Shown: piece after piece, positions 30,477 through 42,500 of the stretch | Position numbering within the stretch: position 1 is the first letter of the stretch | How the letters are laid out: each line of letters begins with the position of its first letter | Assembly: GCA_943737045.1 (NCBI GenBank) | Contig: CALSFV010000038.1 | Span: 434,001-498,000, forward strand | DNA length: 64,000 bases | Direction of reading: 5' to 3' | DNA from: Parapristionchus giblindavisi | Taxonomy: Eukaryota > Nematoda > Chromadorea > Rhabditida > Diplogasteridae | The notes under the pieces: generated by a model | The model's input: the letters and a program-made list of their open reading frames with translations, nothing else | Databases searched by the model: none | Told to the model about the DNA's origin: nothing | Position numbers and translations under genes: made by a program

Positions 30477-33400
30477 ATGTCGGACGAGGAGACGAATACA
30501 CTACATGCGGCTATCATTGCCCTCTATGGAATAGGAGGTGAACAAGCAGGAGCTGCATCGGCATGGTTGGCGGACTTCCAGAAAACGGTATGGGTATGGA
30601 TGGATTGGGAGATATTCAAGGAGAAGTGTTAAACTAGGTTCATCCGTGTTTCATTATTCCTACATATATGGGAGAAGATATGGATCTGATGTTAATGCCT
30701 TTAAAATAATTGATAATTGTAGATGGGAGCATGGACAGCGTGTGATCGATTGTTACGTGAACAACGAGATGCAGTCAGTGTGTGCTTCGCTGCCCAAACT
30801 CTCAGGTGAGCGGCATATTCCAGACGGGTTTTGTTCCAACCACAGTATCCCCTATTACAGACAAAAGATCCTGAAGAATCTGAAAGAACTGCCACCCGAC
30901 AGTTTGTTATCGTTGAGAGAGTCACTCACGAGACATCTTGCGTATGTTTGTTGACTCGTTTATTAATTATCTACTATACCTATCGATAATGAGAACTATT
31001 ATCCTATATCTGTTCTAGTGGCGTTCAAGCGAAACACTATGATCAATTGGTCGATGTCACTACTACTCAACTATGTCTCGCTATCGCTGATCTATACATA
31101 CAGGTACATATTTGGAGAATTATCGTGTAGTGTAAATAGAATGAGACTCGTAGTCGTTAAAGGCACCTACCAAGCTAATTCTGCACTCCGCATTGTCAAT
31201 ATTCTCTCGTAGACAATGAAAGCGAGAGAGCATTGCCAGAGTAGAGAGTTTCAAATTAGTTCAGGGCGTGCCTTTAAATGCTAAGTTGGATTCCCATGTA
31301 GTGTATCGTATCTATTTGCAGGTTCACGAATGGAACAATTGGATCGCAGAACTGTTGAATACGTTGGTTTTTTGTTGTTTATTTATGACACTATTTTAAT
31401 GAGTAGAATCGATATTATTGATTGATTTGATTATAGATTCACATCAATGGACGGAGATAGAACACGAATATTGTTAGTGTTATTGAGAGTATTCCCTGAA
31501 GAAGTAAGTTCATTTGTGGTCTTGACAAGAATATATCACGGGTCTCCTGTAAAAGTGTATCAAAATTTTCATCGTACAGAGACCGGAAAGGTGTCATTCG
31601 AATCGTATTAGTATGCTCTCCAAAAAGTTTTTCGGAACACAATGGCGGAAAACCCGTCTTTAATGTGTTTCACCCGCAAAACTGATTTTTTGACTACAAA
31701 AGTGAGTGTTTCTCAAAAATTTCTCAGAAACACAATGAATTTTATTGCACCAATGGATTCGCCGTACCAGATATAGGGTACGTATGTAGTTCATTTGACA
31801 TATCTCTGGCTTCCCGATATCGAAATACTAAGTACTCCCGGACTTAGTCATTTTTCTGAGAAAAATCGCTTTTTCGACCATAAATCGCTTCAAAATGGTC
31901 CTAGAAACTATTTCAAAAAAGGAAAATAAAGCTCTCAACGAGTACAACAAAATATATTTTTATGATTATCACGCTAGAGATGATCATTCCCGAGCTATAA
32001 TACGATTTACTCATTTGAGGGAAGAATCATTCCGAATTTCTGTTATCTTTGTATACATTCGATATTTTAGTAGCATAATTTTATCAAAAATAACATGAGT
32101 TAGATTACTTTCACCCAACATAAAAAATTAACATAGAATAGAAATTGAGAATTTAACAGCGGATTCATTTACTGATCGAATACGAGTTCACTAGCCATCA
32201 TCCGTGAACAGATTGTATTTCTCATTGTGAATCCAATCGTAGATCTCGTCAGGGGTGATAATCCAATCATCCTCGTGTACTGCCACTTCATCCTCGATGA
32301 ATGCTCCATCCTCATCTGACCCGTTTTCCCACTCATTGATGAAGTCCTTGACAAGCGCCACATCTCTTTTGGCTCTGCCCGACGCCACTGCCTTCTTCTC
32401 CTCTTCTTGCTTCTTCTTTGCCAGAAGAGTCCGAATGAGGTTCTTAATCTGGCTGTCGCCCATTCTCTGAGCAGGCTTGATGTCTGGTCTGGCTCTCATT
32501 CTCTTCTCGGCATCTTCGGGTCTCAGCTTATTTCTTGCCTTGTAGAATTCCTCGAAGAGATCGACCACCAGTTCTCTCGCAACAGGATCGTAGGGGACTT
32601 TGAGAGACAGGTATTCATAATAAAGTGCATATTAAACCTACTAAATCACACGAGGAAAAATGACAACAGAATCAAAATCGCAGAAATTCGGAATGATTCT
32701 TCCCTCAAATGAGTAAATCGTATTATAGCTCGGGAATGATCATATCTAGCGTGATAATCATAAAAATATATTTTGTTTTGCTCGTTGAGAGCTTTATTTT
32801 CCTTTTTTGAAATAGTTTCTAGGACCATTTTGAAGCGATTTATGGTCGAAAAAGCGATTTTTCTCAGAAAAATGACTAAGTCCGGGAGTACTTAATATTT
32901 CGATATCGGGAAGCCAGAGATATGTCAAATGAACTACATACGTACCCTATATCTGGTACGGCAAATCCATTGGTGCAATAAAATTCATTGTGTTTCTGAG
33001 AAATTTTCGAGAAACACTCACTTTTGTAGTCAAAAAATCAGTTTTGCGGGTGAAACACATTAAATACGGGTTTTCCGCCATTGTGTTCCGAAAAACTTTT
33101 TGGAGAGCATACTAATACGATTCGAATGACACCTTTCCGGTCTCTGTACGATGAAAATGAACCGAGTTATGACAATTTTCGAGGTAGATCACAAAAATCG
33201 ATAATCTGCGATTATGGCCAAATCAAGTCGATATGCCTTCTCATGACCCCCAACCACATCCACCAATCGACTTTCATCCAAATCTGAGAGAAAAATGTTT
33301 TCCTAGTAGCAGGCGTTCATAATAATTATAATAATAATAATTTATTTATCTTTAACGATAAACAGAGAGGTGAAAAAGAAAGTAAAACAATATTATGGAA

Positions 33401-36400
33401 TGATGCGTGAGATCATACACTTTTACCGGAGACCCGTGATATAATTACTGTAATATTGTAACTATAGAACTAATCAATAATATCTAATTATAGATCGATT
33501 CGATTGGAGTTGGAGAGAATCGACGACATCAAGTGAGAGAAGAAATTGCGATGAGTGCACACTCTGTATTGATGTTCCTCGTCAGTTTATTCTAATTCAT
33601 TCGTAGTGTAGCGGTAGTGAACTAGATACGTCGCCCTATCCACCCAAGTTCAATTCCTCTAAACGTTGCTTCTTTTGCAGAGTCACGTTCTCGAGCATCA
33701 TGGAAGTACGGCTGATGAGGATTTTATTAAGAAGGTACTGCTCTGGTATTTTGCCACTTAAAGTCTACTTAAACTACGTCACAGACTTTAAGTAGACTTT
33801 AAGTAAACTTTAAGTGAAAGAACATTTGACGAAATGCATTACAGTATACCACACCACTTTAAGTAGACTTACGTCTCACTTTAAGTTTACTTAAAGTCTA
33901 CTTAAAGTGGGAAAGTTTAAGTAGACTTTAAGTGGCAAAATACCAGAGTGTTGACCAATTCTACCGTAATCTCCTTGATATTGATTGATTGCAGGTTGTA
34001 TCTTGTCTAGCGGCATATCTAACGAATCCTTCGATGAACACAGATGAACTAGCAGACAGTCAATTGTTGGGAACTGTCTTCCATATGTTGGTGAGGATTA
34101 TCGATTATTGATTATCGATTATTGATTTTCGATTATTGATTATCGATTATTGTATATGATATGGTTACAGTATGCCAAGGAGAATGTCTCATCATCTCTT
34201 CATTCAGCAGCAACTGAATGTATAGTCAATGCACTATTCAGAGTAGAAGATACAGTCAAACATTTACCTCTCGCTCGTTCACTACACAGGTATATCTACA
34301 CTTACCGTACTCTCTTACCGTAACCTTCACGATCATTTCAGAGGTGTTCAAGCACTACGAGAGCCCTTCAATCGTGCTGTAGAAGATGAAGATCTTGATA
34401 GGTACTGTAATATACTTTAGTATACTGTATAGTGTGTACCGTTATCATGTATTGTAGATTGATGAACTACGGTCGTATCTTCGTTGAAATGGCTGAATCA
34501 TTCCTTGAATACATAGTCAATGGACCTAATTCCAATGATAAGAATGATCTTGGCACATTAGACACACTGAATCTTCTCTTATTACTGGCTCATCATCATG
34601 ATTACTCGGTATGAATTGACTACAGTATATTAAGAGATGACTATGACTGATTGCGAAGTGATTTAATTTCGTTTTTTTTCCAGTTGATTGAGATGACCTT
34701 CCATATATGGTACCGTATCTCGGAGGCACTTTTCCAGATCGATAATGATGATCATGTTGCACAATTTGCCCCGTATGTGACCGAGTGAGTGAGATGACAT
34801 TTTATTGATCGATTATTCATGATATTACAGTGAATACTGTTACTTCAGTGGATTCTGTAGTACTGTAACCCAAGTGTAACCCATCGATTGTATTATCATT
34901 TCAGATATCTTCAATGCCTATTCAAACACGTGCGATATGAGACTGATATGGTGGGTTTGTATGATTGTTTTTTCATTATTTAAAAAAAGTACAAGCTTTT
35001 ATATTTTGTGTGAACAAAGAATATAGAAGTTGTCATTTTAAATGTTTGTAAAGTGTTGATTACAGTTGGGTCTTCCATCGTCGAGTAATGAATTGGCTGA
35101 TTTCCGTGAGAAAGCAGCTGAAAGTGTCAAGGATGTCGTGTACATTGTAGGAACGGACAAATGTGTTGTCATGGTATGAATTACAGAAAGGGATTACTGT
35201 AGTCACACCATAATTGTAGATGTTTGAACTGATGGTTGAATGTTCTGCAAAGGGAGCGAGTTGGGATGAAACGGAGGCTGCACTATTCATTACTTCCAAT
35301 GTTATATCTAATCTATTACCGTATGTTATTATGTCATCTTTATCGATTATATCTCTTTTGTATTCTCTATCGATCTGTGTATATGAGATATTATCTCTTT
35401 AGAGATGTGCTCGATACTCTATCTCGCACTTCCTTCGGAATGTAAATATCTATCATATATCTTATCTTTCCTCGATCAATCAATATTTATTTGTAGTGAG
35501 GATGATTGTGTAGTCCCTGATCTTCTTCGTGCTATTACTTCTCTTCCTCCTTCATCCACTCATCCTGCTCTTCTTCTCACTTGTACACAACTACTGGGAT
35601 CTGTGTCGGATTGGCTACAGAAACATCCTGAATTCCAAGGTATGATACATGTGAGTACTGTAGATATTGATTTATTGATTGATTGATTATAGAACCATCG
35701 ATTGGTTGGATCTCCGAGTTGATAGTCAATCCACAGTTTGCTTCACCAGCAGGAGAAGCACTTTCATCGGTGAGAAGATACATATAAGAGTTTGATATCA
35801 TTGGCTTAACTGCATTTTTGTTGTTTAGCAGTCATTTTTGCTCTCGTTGAGCTGTCCATAATACAGTACATGCCATGATTGACTACGTATCATTCCCATT
35901 TAACCATTGGACTCTTATGTTGTAGATATTTGATGTTTAATCTTGAAATTTGATCAAGCCTCTCCATATCATATAATCATTTGAGATTTGTTCCAAATGT
36001 GCTTCTCCACTCGCATCAACAGATCTTATCGATCGTTTCTTTCAACTTATTCCATCTCTCGAAATAACTACGACCAATTCAAGAGGAGTCGAATCTGGAA
36101 TTACTTATATATTGAGAAGTATGTTTGTTACACTATTTAATTTCACATAGTCAATTGTTTATTCATTTTTCTTCAAGGTATTGTTATTTTCACTGATAGT
36201 ACCGAGAAAGGGGGGGGGGTGAATATTTAATGAAACATAAATCCACCATGTTTTGTAGGTGCAACACAATTAATTATGATGATGAATGAGAATGATATGA
36301 GTGCGCGATTGAACACTATCGGACAAGGAATCATGCAACACTTCAAAGAGGTATCGATCGATATTTGATCTTTGATCTATTGAATTCGTTCTTGAGGCTC

Positions 36401-38673
36401 TGTCCAATGTCAATCAGAAGAACAACAATAAGGAGAATATTGAGAACTTGAAGGATGCATGGAGTACTATTAAGAAGTCGGTTGTGATCTTTGATCTTTT
36501 GATCACCTAAATCAACCTGTTCTTTGATCTTATGCGTCTCTTTTAGTGAGCCTCTCGTCTGGGTTGATCGTATTTCAGCAGTATTCAGAGAAGTTCAACC
36601 ATGGATAGCACAGGTATAGTAAATAAAATATTGGTTATCAATTTATAATCAATAAATCAATCGATAGTTACATGAATTAATGAAATGTTATTATCAGGAA
36701 CACGGTAATCGTCCAGCTCCATGGTTGGAATTGGCTCATGTTTTATGGGATCCACTCTCTCATTCTTTCAAGTTATTTGAGGACAATTCCAGGTTTCCCC
36801 CGAGATTATTCCTATTTTTATTAATATTAATAATTGTATTTACAGAATCGTTGAACACATTTGCCGTGCTCTTCGTTTTCTTGTTCGTTCACTCGGAATA
36901 CAGAGTCAGGGATTCGTTCAACCTCTTGTTTCTCAGGTATTATTGATTAGATGGCATATCGATCGGAATCCAATCAATAATCGATTGTTTCATTCAGATG
37001 GTGGATGTTTATAAACGTCATTCACATTCATGCATTCTCTATCTATCAAGTGTACTTGTAAGTTTTTACCCATTTAGTTTTGATTATTGTTTATTTATTT
37101 ATTAGTTTATTTATATTTCTTTTAAAGGTTGATGAATACGGTGGATTGGATTCGATGCGACCTGGACTACTTTCCATGCTCGAGGTTTGAGAAGACAATA
37201 TCTATTGATCCTTACACGGATATCGTAGTCAATATGATTGATTGATTGTTTACAGACCCTTGCTACCCGATCGTTTGCCGATCTAAATCTTGCCAATGGT
37301 CTGAGAGACAATCCTGATACGGTAGATGATCTGTTCCGTCTATCCAGTAGGTACGGTATCTATTGATTATTGATTGATTAGACATTTATTAATTCATTTA
37401 TATCAGATTCGTTCAACGAGCTCCTTCCCAATTCTTCCAACATCCCATATGTAATTCAATCTTTGATTGTTCAATTGCTGCTCTCACTATCGAACATCAA
37501 GATGCCAATAGAAGTGTCACCAGGTACGGTCATAGGTCGAAAAGTATGCTACAAAGTAAAAAGCCTGACCGGATTTTGAGCCAGAATTTCACAAAAATCG
37601 AAAAACCTGACCGAATTTTGAGCCAAATTTGCCAAAAATCGAAAAACCTGACCGGATTTTGAAAACCGATAACTTAGCTAGTCGACCTATGGGTACGGTA
37701 TTCTAATCAATCATTGGTATACGGTAGATCATATATTATCGATTACAGATTCATTTGTAATTCACTCGATCAACTGATAGGAGCAAGAAATGCAAACTAT
37801 CGAGATGCTGGAGTGGAAACATTGGAAAGGATAATACAGGAGAAGGTATACTGTAAGAGAGATGATTTATTGATTTATTGATTTATTGATTAAGGGTGAG
37901 AAATTGATTGGTTCATCCCTTCATGCGGGTGTTATCGATCTTCCTAGTCATCTTCGTCGTGATCAAGCTGATATCCTTAATCTCATTGCAATGATCGATC
38001 GAACCGTGAGTACTGTAACTATTGATTGATCATACTGTAACTGTTCATTGATTATTCTGTAGATATTGATAATTCATACTGTAGCTATGATTTGAGTATA
38101 CTGTAACTGTTTATTGATCATTCTGTGGCTATTGATTAATCATACAGTAACTATGATTTGAGTATATTGTAGCTATAGACTGGTAATACTATATATATAT
38201 GAATGGATAATATTGATTACAGCACTTCACATCATGGATTCAATGTGCATTATCTACTCGATTCTCTCAAACTCCTCCATGTCCTACTAATGAACAACTC
38301 ACACACTTCCTACACACTATATCGACGTATCTTTCATCTTTATTCATTTAAAATTTCATCTTCATTGAATTTTAAAATAATATTAATTGATGTAGAAGTA
38401 TAGGTTTGCATGCACTTAAAATGTAAATCTGAAAAATGTATATAGGCTAGCTAATGATGTGCCCCATTTCGGCCGCTACATCATCATTATTAATCAATGT
38501 TGGATAATGATTGATGTATTCTATGAATCATTATGATGTCATAGTATGAATAATTGTCATCACTCTTAATATAATTCACTATTTTAAATGAACTTAATGA
38601 TTACACTTGCAGTCTGAAGAATGCTCGAGAGATGTACGTCTTAATGCGCGATTTCGCTCGAATGTACGCCTAA
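30477..38673 (+). CDS. TNPO3: Transportin-3 (TNPO3), importin-beta family nuclear import receptor
   Basis: ATG 30477 (MSDEETNTLHAAIIALYG) to TAA 38671-38673 in more than 20 exons. Conserved blocks of TNPO3 appear in order. CFAAQTLRQKILKNLKELP, DSLLSLRESLTRHL and LCLAIADLYIQVHEWNNWI come first, then SSSLHSAATECIVNALFRVE and LMNYGRIFVEMAESFLEYIV. IEMTFHIWYRISEALFQ, ETEAALFITSNVISNLLP, IVEHICRALRFLVRSLG and QMVDVYKRHSHSCILYLSSV follow. LVDEYGGLD, NPDTVDDLFRLSSRFVQRAP, EHQDANRSVTRFICNSL and the C-terminal AREMYVLMRDFARMY end the protein. These are HEAT repeats of the receptor that imports SR splicing factors. The gene is stretched by a 1.9-kb foldback element, two MITEs, a palindrome and a tRNA-like remnant, all in introns. 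The exon that ends at 37522 has its donor duplicated by a MITE. Confidence 0.93.
31157..31277. mobile_element. TTAAAGGCA-family MITE, copy 3 (best preserved)
   Basis: TTAAAGGCACCTACCAAGCT at the left and GTTCAGGGCGTGCCTTTAA at the right are complementary termini. Read as TTAA|AGGCAC...GTGCCT|TTAA it has the 4-base TTAA duplication of piggyBac-type insertions. The interior matches copies at 10729 and 23981. It lies in a TNPO3 intron. Confidence 0.75.
31534..33441. mobile_element. 1.9-kb foldback element with internal reading frame, in TNPO3 intron
   Basis: Outer termini TATCACGGGTCTCC(T/G)GTA are inverted at 31534 and 33441, with TA on both sides. Inside, a left arm (about 31566-32043) and a right arm (about 32683-33163) of some 480 bases are inverted and nearly identical. 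Differences seen are single bases, such as ACTAAGTACTCCC against ACTTAATATTTCG near the middle of the arm. The right side has an extra 250 bases between arm and terminus, including an ATAATAATAATTTATTTATC stretch. The 640-base centre is unique and holds the frame at 32191-32568. No transposase is seen. Confidence 0.85.
32191..32568 (-). CDS. Uninterrupted frame of unknown origin inside the foldback element
   Basis: The 125-codon frame starts at ATG 32568 and ends at TAG 32191-32193. It can be extended upstream without a stop through VPYDPVARELVVDLFEEFY. Composition is that of a real hydrophilic protein: KLRPEDAEKRMRARPDIKPA, MGDSQIKNLIRTLLAKKKQE, then an acidic end WENGSDEDGAFIEDE and PDEIYDWIHNEKYNLFTDDG. 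GC content and codon variety are clearly higher than in the flanking arms. It is not a known transposase motif and not part of TNPO3. It could be an exon captured from another gene or the C-terminal part of the element's own protein. Function unknown. Confidence 0.55.
   Translation of the reverse strand: MVDLFEEFYKARNKLRPEDAEKRMRARPDIKPAQRMGDSQIKNLIRTLLAKKKQEEEKKAVASGRAKRDVALVKDFINEWENGSDEDGAFIEDEVAVHEDDWIITPDEIYDWIHNEKYNLFTDDG
33597..33667 (+). repeat. tRNA-like remnant (possible SINE head), TNPO3 intron
   Basis: TAGTGTAGCGG (33604-33614) resembles a pol III A box and AAGTTCAATTCC (33646-33657) a B box at tRNA-like spacing. The anticodon arm and acceptor stem do not pair, so no functional tRNA is called. 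Confidence 0.35.
33741..33948. mobile_element. 208-bp palindromic element made of ACTTTAAGTAGA repeats
   Basis: Left end CTCTGGTATTTTGCCACTTA and its complement at the right end continue as AAGTCTACTTAAA / TTTAAGTAGACTT. The same 12-base phrase recurs inside in both orientations. The centre has GAACATTTGACGAAATGCAT. It lies in a TNPO3 intron. A degraded relative is at about 42325-42445. Confidence 0.8.
37531..37691. mobile_element. hAT-like MITE, CATAGG termini, copy 3, at a splice donor
   Basis: Ends CATAGGTCGA and TCGACCTATG. The flanks GGTACGGT (37523-37530) and GGTACGGT (37692-37699) are identical 8-base repeats. The interior has three tandem units of about 40 bases with AAAAACCTGACCG and ATTTTGAGCCA. 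The left flank is itself the 5' splice site of a TNPO3 exon, so the insertion duplicated the donor. Confidence 0.85.
38006..38190 (+). repeat. Degenerate tandem repeat in TNPO3 intron
   Basis: About five diverged units of roughly 35 bases built from TACTGTAACT, ATTGATTGAT and TATGATTTGAGTATA. Confidence 0.65.
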
Positions 38674-39572
38674 GTAAATGATCTTTGATCTTTGATCCCT
38701 CTGACCTCTACCGTAACCTCTCCTCTCCGCCCTCTCAATCTCGCTCTTTGACACTAGGGACATTTGACACTAGGGCTCATTCATTTTCGTTGTTGTTTTT
38801 TTTGTAATTCGTTTTAATGAATAGAATTTTATTTGTACATTAGGATAGCATATCGTTAAGCATTCATTGCCTATATAATTATTTTAGCCATCATAATATT
38901 CACTACACTCCATTCTCTCTTTTCTCTTCCTATTTGCTTTATATTTTTAGACGAATGCAATCAATATTTGATGTGTTTATCGATTTTTATATAATAGTTA
39001 TTCCTTGTCTTACTGCAGGTAATTAATATAGAATACTAGATAAACCTCTGTGAGTAACCATTTCTATGTAGGTTAGTCTTCTTTATATCCGGTGGCTCCG
39101 ACCCCTTTTTAGATATCCTTATATTTTGATTTGATTACACTATTATTTACTCATTGACACTAGGCGTCGTATTCGATTATATCTTTCATTAATAACACTA
39201 AGTCTTTTTTATACGAGCGTTCCCTCCCCTTCCTCTTCCACAATTCATATACTATATACTGTAAAGTATCAATCGATACTCATACCAATCGATAAATTTC
39301 ATTCGAGTATAGAATAACTACAACAAACACACACTTTATCAACAGGACACAAGGACTGACACGAAACAATGGATGATCGATATCTGTTTTTTTGGTTTGA
39401 TATGTTGATTCTTTTCAGTAGAATCTACAGGAATACCTGAATATTTTGATTATGGTAACCGAGTGAATGCTCAAATATGATTAAGTAATTATATACACCG
39501 GAACAAGGTGAATGATTTGAGAAGGTGATTTTTGGTACGTGAAAAAGTGGGCGGGACTTCAATCTGTGTGGT
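38674..39572. other. Spacer between convergent TNPO3 and prominin-like gene A
   Basis: AT-rich. Short ATTTGACACTAGGG-type phrases recur at 38747-38775 and 39150-39165. No gene seen. Confidence 0.35.
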
Positions 39573-42500
39573 CTAGAATCGCGACAAAGTAGCAGTGGAC
39601 GATGGTGGAGTACACTTATCATTATCATAATATCGATCGGATTGTTTGATCCGAGGATAGACAACGGGTACTGTAAGTGGATCAACGAATTCTTCTCGAG
39701 GATGGTCGGGGTTTGTGTAGACATTAGGATGAGGATATGAAGATTCCCAAGGGTCAGAGGACACTTGACTGAAATAAATCAATAAATGGAACAATTAATC
39801 GATAACAAATATACCCTGCAGCAAACGGAGCGGCAACCACGACGCCGCCTCCAATATGAGGATCAGATGAGGGAGCTGCTACAGGATATTGATATCCTGA
39901 ATGGAAATTGAGGATTACGGTAGATATTGAAAATGGACTACCTCCACTATAAGGGGGAGTGGATGTTATTGGAGGCAATTGAAAAGGATCATCGGTTGCC
40001 GTTGCGGGAGGTGTCATATCAGAAGGATGAAACTAAAATATATGGCTTATTCTCCAAATCACGTCTGTTGAATCCGTTCATCTATGATGGTACCTGATTT
40101 TTCCCTCCACGGAGTGCAGATGCGACAAAGAATATGGCCAGAATTGCAGGAATGAAAAAGAGAGCAGCGAGACCTATGGTGTAATATATGGTGCATTTAG
40201 TGTGGTCGATGACTCACCAGCACCAGCCCACATTCCCTGAACACTAGAACCAACTTGTTCACATGTTAGATGACCGAGATCTTCATATGAATCATAGATT
40301 GGTTTACATGATGACGATTTGTGAATGATATCGTCCTGTAAACATTAGAATTTACTACTTTTCATACTCCACTCATAAAGACAGTAAATTTGGGTACAGT
40401 ACCAAGACTATACATGCAAAAAAATGAGTAAAGAATAGAAGAAACGCAGAATTTTTACTGTTTGCATACGTGAATTTTTTTATCTCTTCTGTTATTACAA
40501 TTTCCATGTATTTTAATTTTTCTCTAATTCAGCGTTACATTTGCCTTACGTGCCTAAGCCGTAACCTCCGCCGTAACGACGGAGACGCAGCGGACGAGGT
40601 TAGGGCGTAGGCACATATTGTAAAATGTAACGATGCATAACAAACACGACATACCATGAACTCATTAGCCTGTGTTGTCAGATCTAGGTATGTTTTGTCT
40701 ATGAATTCATCTGCTACTTTAATGATATCATTTTGAGCAGCTTTAGAGTCAGGGTATTGCTGTAAATGAATATATCTTTATTTATAATCCAAGTTAAAGA
40801 TATACTTGGGATCATATTTACCTTGCCGTAATCGATCAATTCTTGTGCACTTTGAATTGTTTTAGCCATTGATTCCAAAAAAGCATCAATCTCATCTTGA
40901 ATTGGTTGAACATTCGGTTTATCCGCCTGTCAAAGAATATATTGAATGATGATATCACTGAAGTTATTAGAAATTTGATATGGAAAAGAAGAATTGTTCA
41001 ACTGTGTTGGCATACATATTGAATTAAGTATTGATTAGTAAGATTTAGTATATGCGCTCAAAGTATATAATTTAAAGATGGAGGCCCTCGAATGTCTATG
41101 CAAATACGTAATATCATTTGTGCAAGAGATTAGTGATATGCAAGAAATTAGCGTGGCTAGGCATCTATCCCTTGGTGTAGTGGTAAATGCGCTGCCTAGT
41201 TAGCGTAACGTCGCGGGTTCGACACCTATTGCCGAACTTTCTTATTTTCAAAATTTCGCGCCTTTGCCTGTACATCAAGCATGATTCGTTCATGATTCTA
41301 GCGATCAATGAGCTGAATTAGCATAAAATAATCTATGAACGGTATGCAGAACCACTTTGGCTATATTTCTGTCTTCACAGTTTATTCACGAAAATATTCC
41401 CCGGACTCCACCTTTAAGTGATGATGATTGTTAATCATTTATGCATCTACACATAGACCTACTTACCGTTATAGCAGCATCTAGAGGAACATCTGCTGTA
41501 GCCAAACTTTCATTGATTGCTTTTACTATTTTCTAAACGACTGAAATTGTCTAAATCGATTGTATCCATTAACATACTTCTATATCTTCAAGCATCTCCT
41601 GGTTAATTGGCTCGAATTCGGATTTTCTGATCTGATCTGCTATCTGAAATGTGATATGAGTAGCTAAAGATATCTAGTAACTCCAACCTGTTTTTTCATA
41701 TCATCCACATTGATGACAGAAGTGATATAAGTGATATTAATTAGTTGATCAGCATGAATTGCTTCCATTGTCGTTGTCTTTTCATTCTCACACGATATCA
41801 AGATATCTCTGGATAAACAAATGGACTTACAAAAAAGAAGAGAAAACTAACGAGAATACAATTGGTACAGGATCACCTCCATCCATTGGAGGAATTGTGA
41901 TAGTTGGAAGATATTTATTCACGTTTGTGTAGATCTAATATGAAAAGCATAATAAAGCACTATTTATTGATTAAAATACATGTTTGCCTTTTTATGATGA
42001 ATAAATAATAATAATAATAATTATTATTATTGGTATTGGTGTATACCTTGAACTGTGGATCATAAAAGAATGGTTGACAGATAAGTTGAGTACCGTATCC
42101 CATTACCATAAGCAATCTGAACATCCTCCATACATACAAAGACTTGTTATAAGATTAGAAACTAACGAAGAAGGTAACATGACAATCCAAGCAACACTGA
42201 GAGTTATGATGGATAGAGTGATTAGTGTACAACTAACAGAACAACATCCTTTACTTGGTGGAGACTGAAAGAATATTTGTAAATATTAGGTTTCCATATC
42301 TGACAATGAGCAGCACTATCGAATATGGTATTTCAAAACTTACTTAAAATACTTCAGAAACTTGAAGCTTACTTTTTAAAGGTTAAGTTCAAGTAAGAGA
42401 ACATTTGATCAAATGCATTACAGTATATACGCTTTAAGTTTTGAAATGTCAGATGAGATGCCAAGTAGAGCTCAGGTAAGTTTGTGATGGAGTTTCTTTG

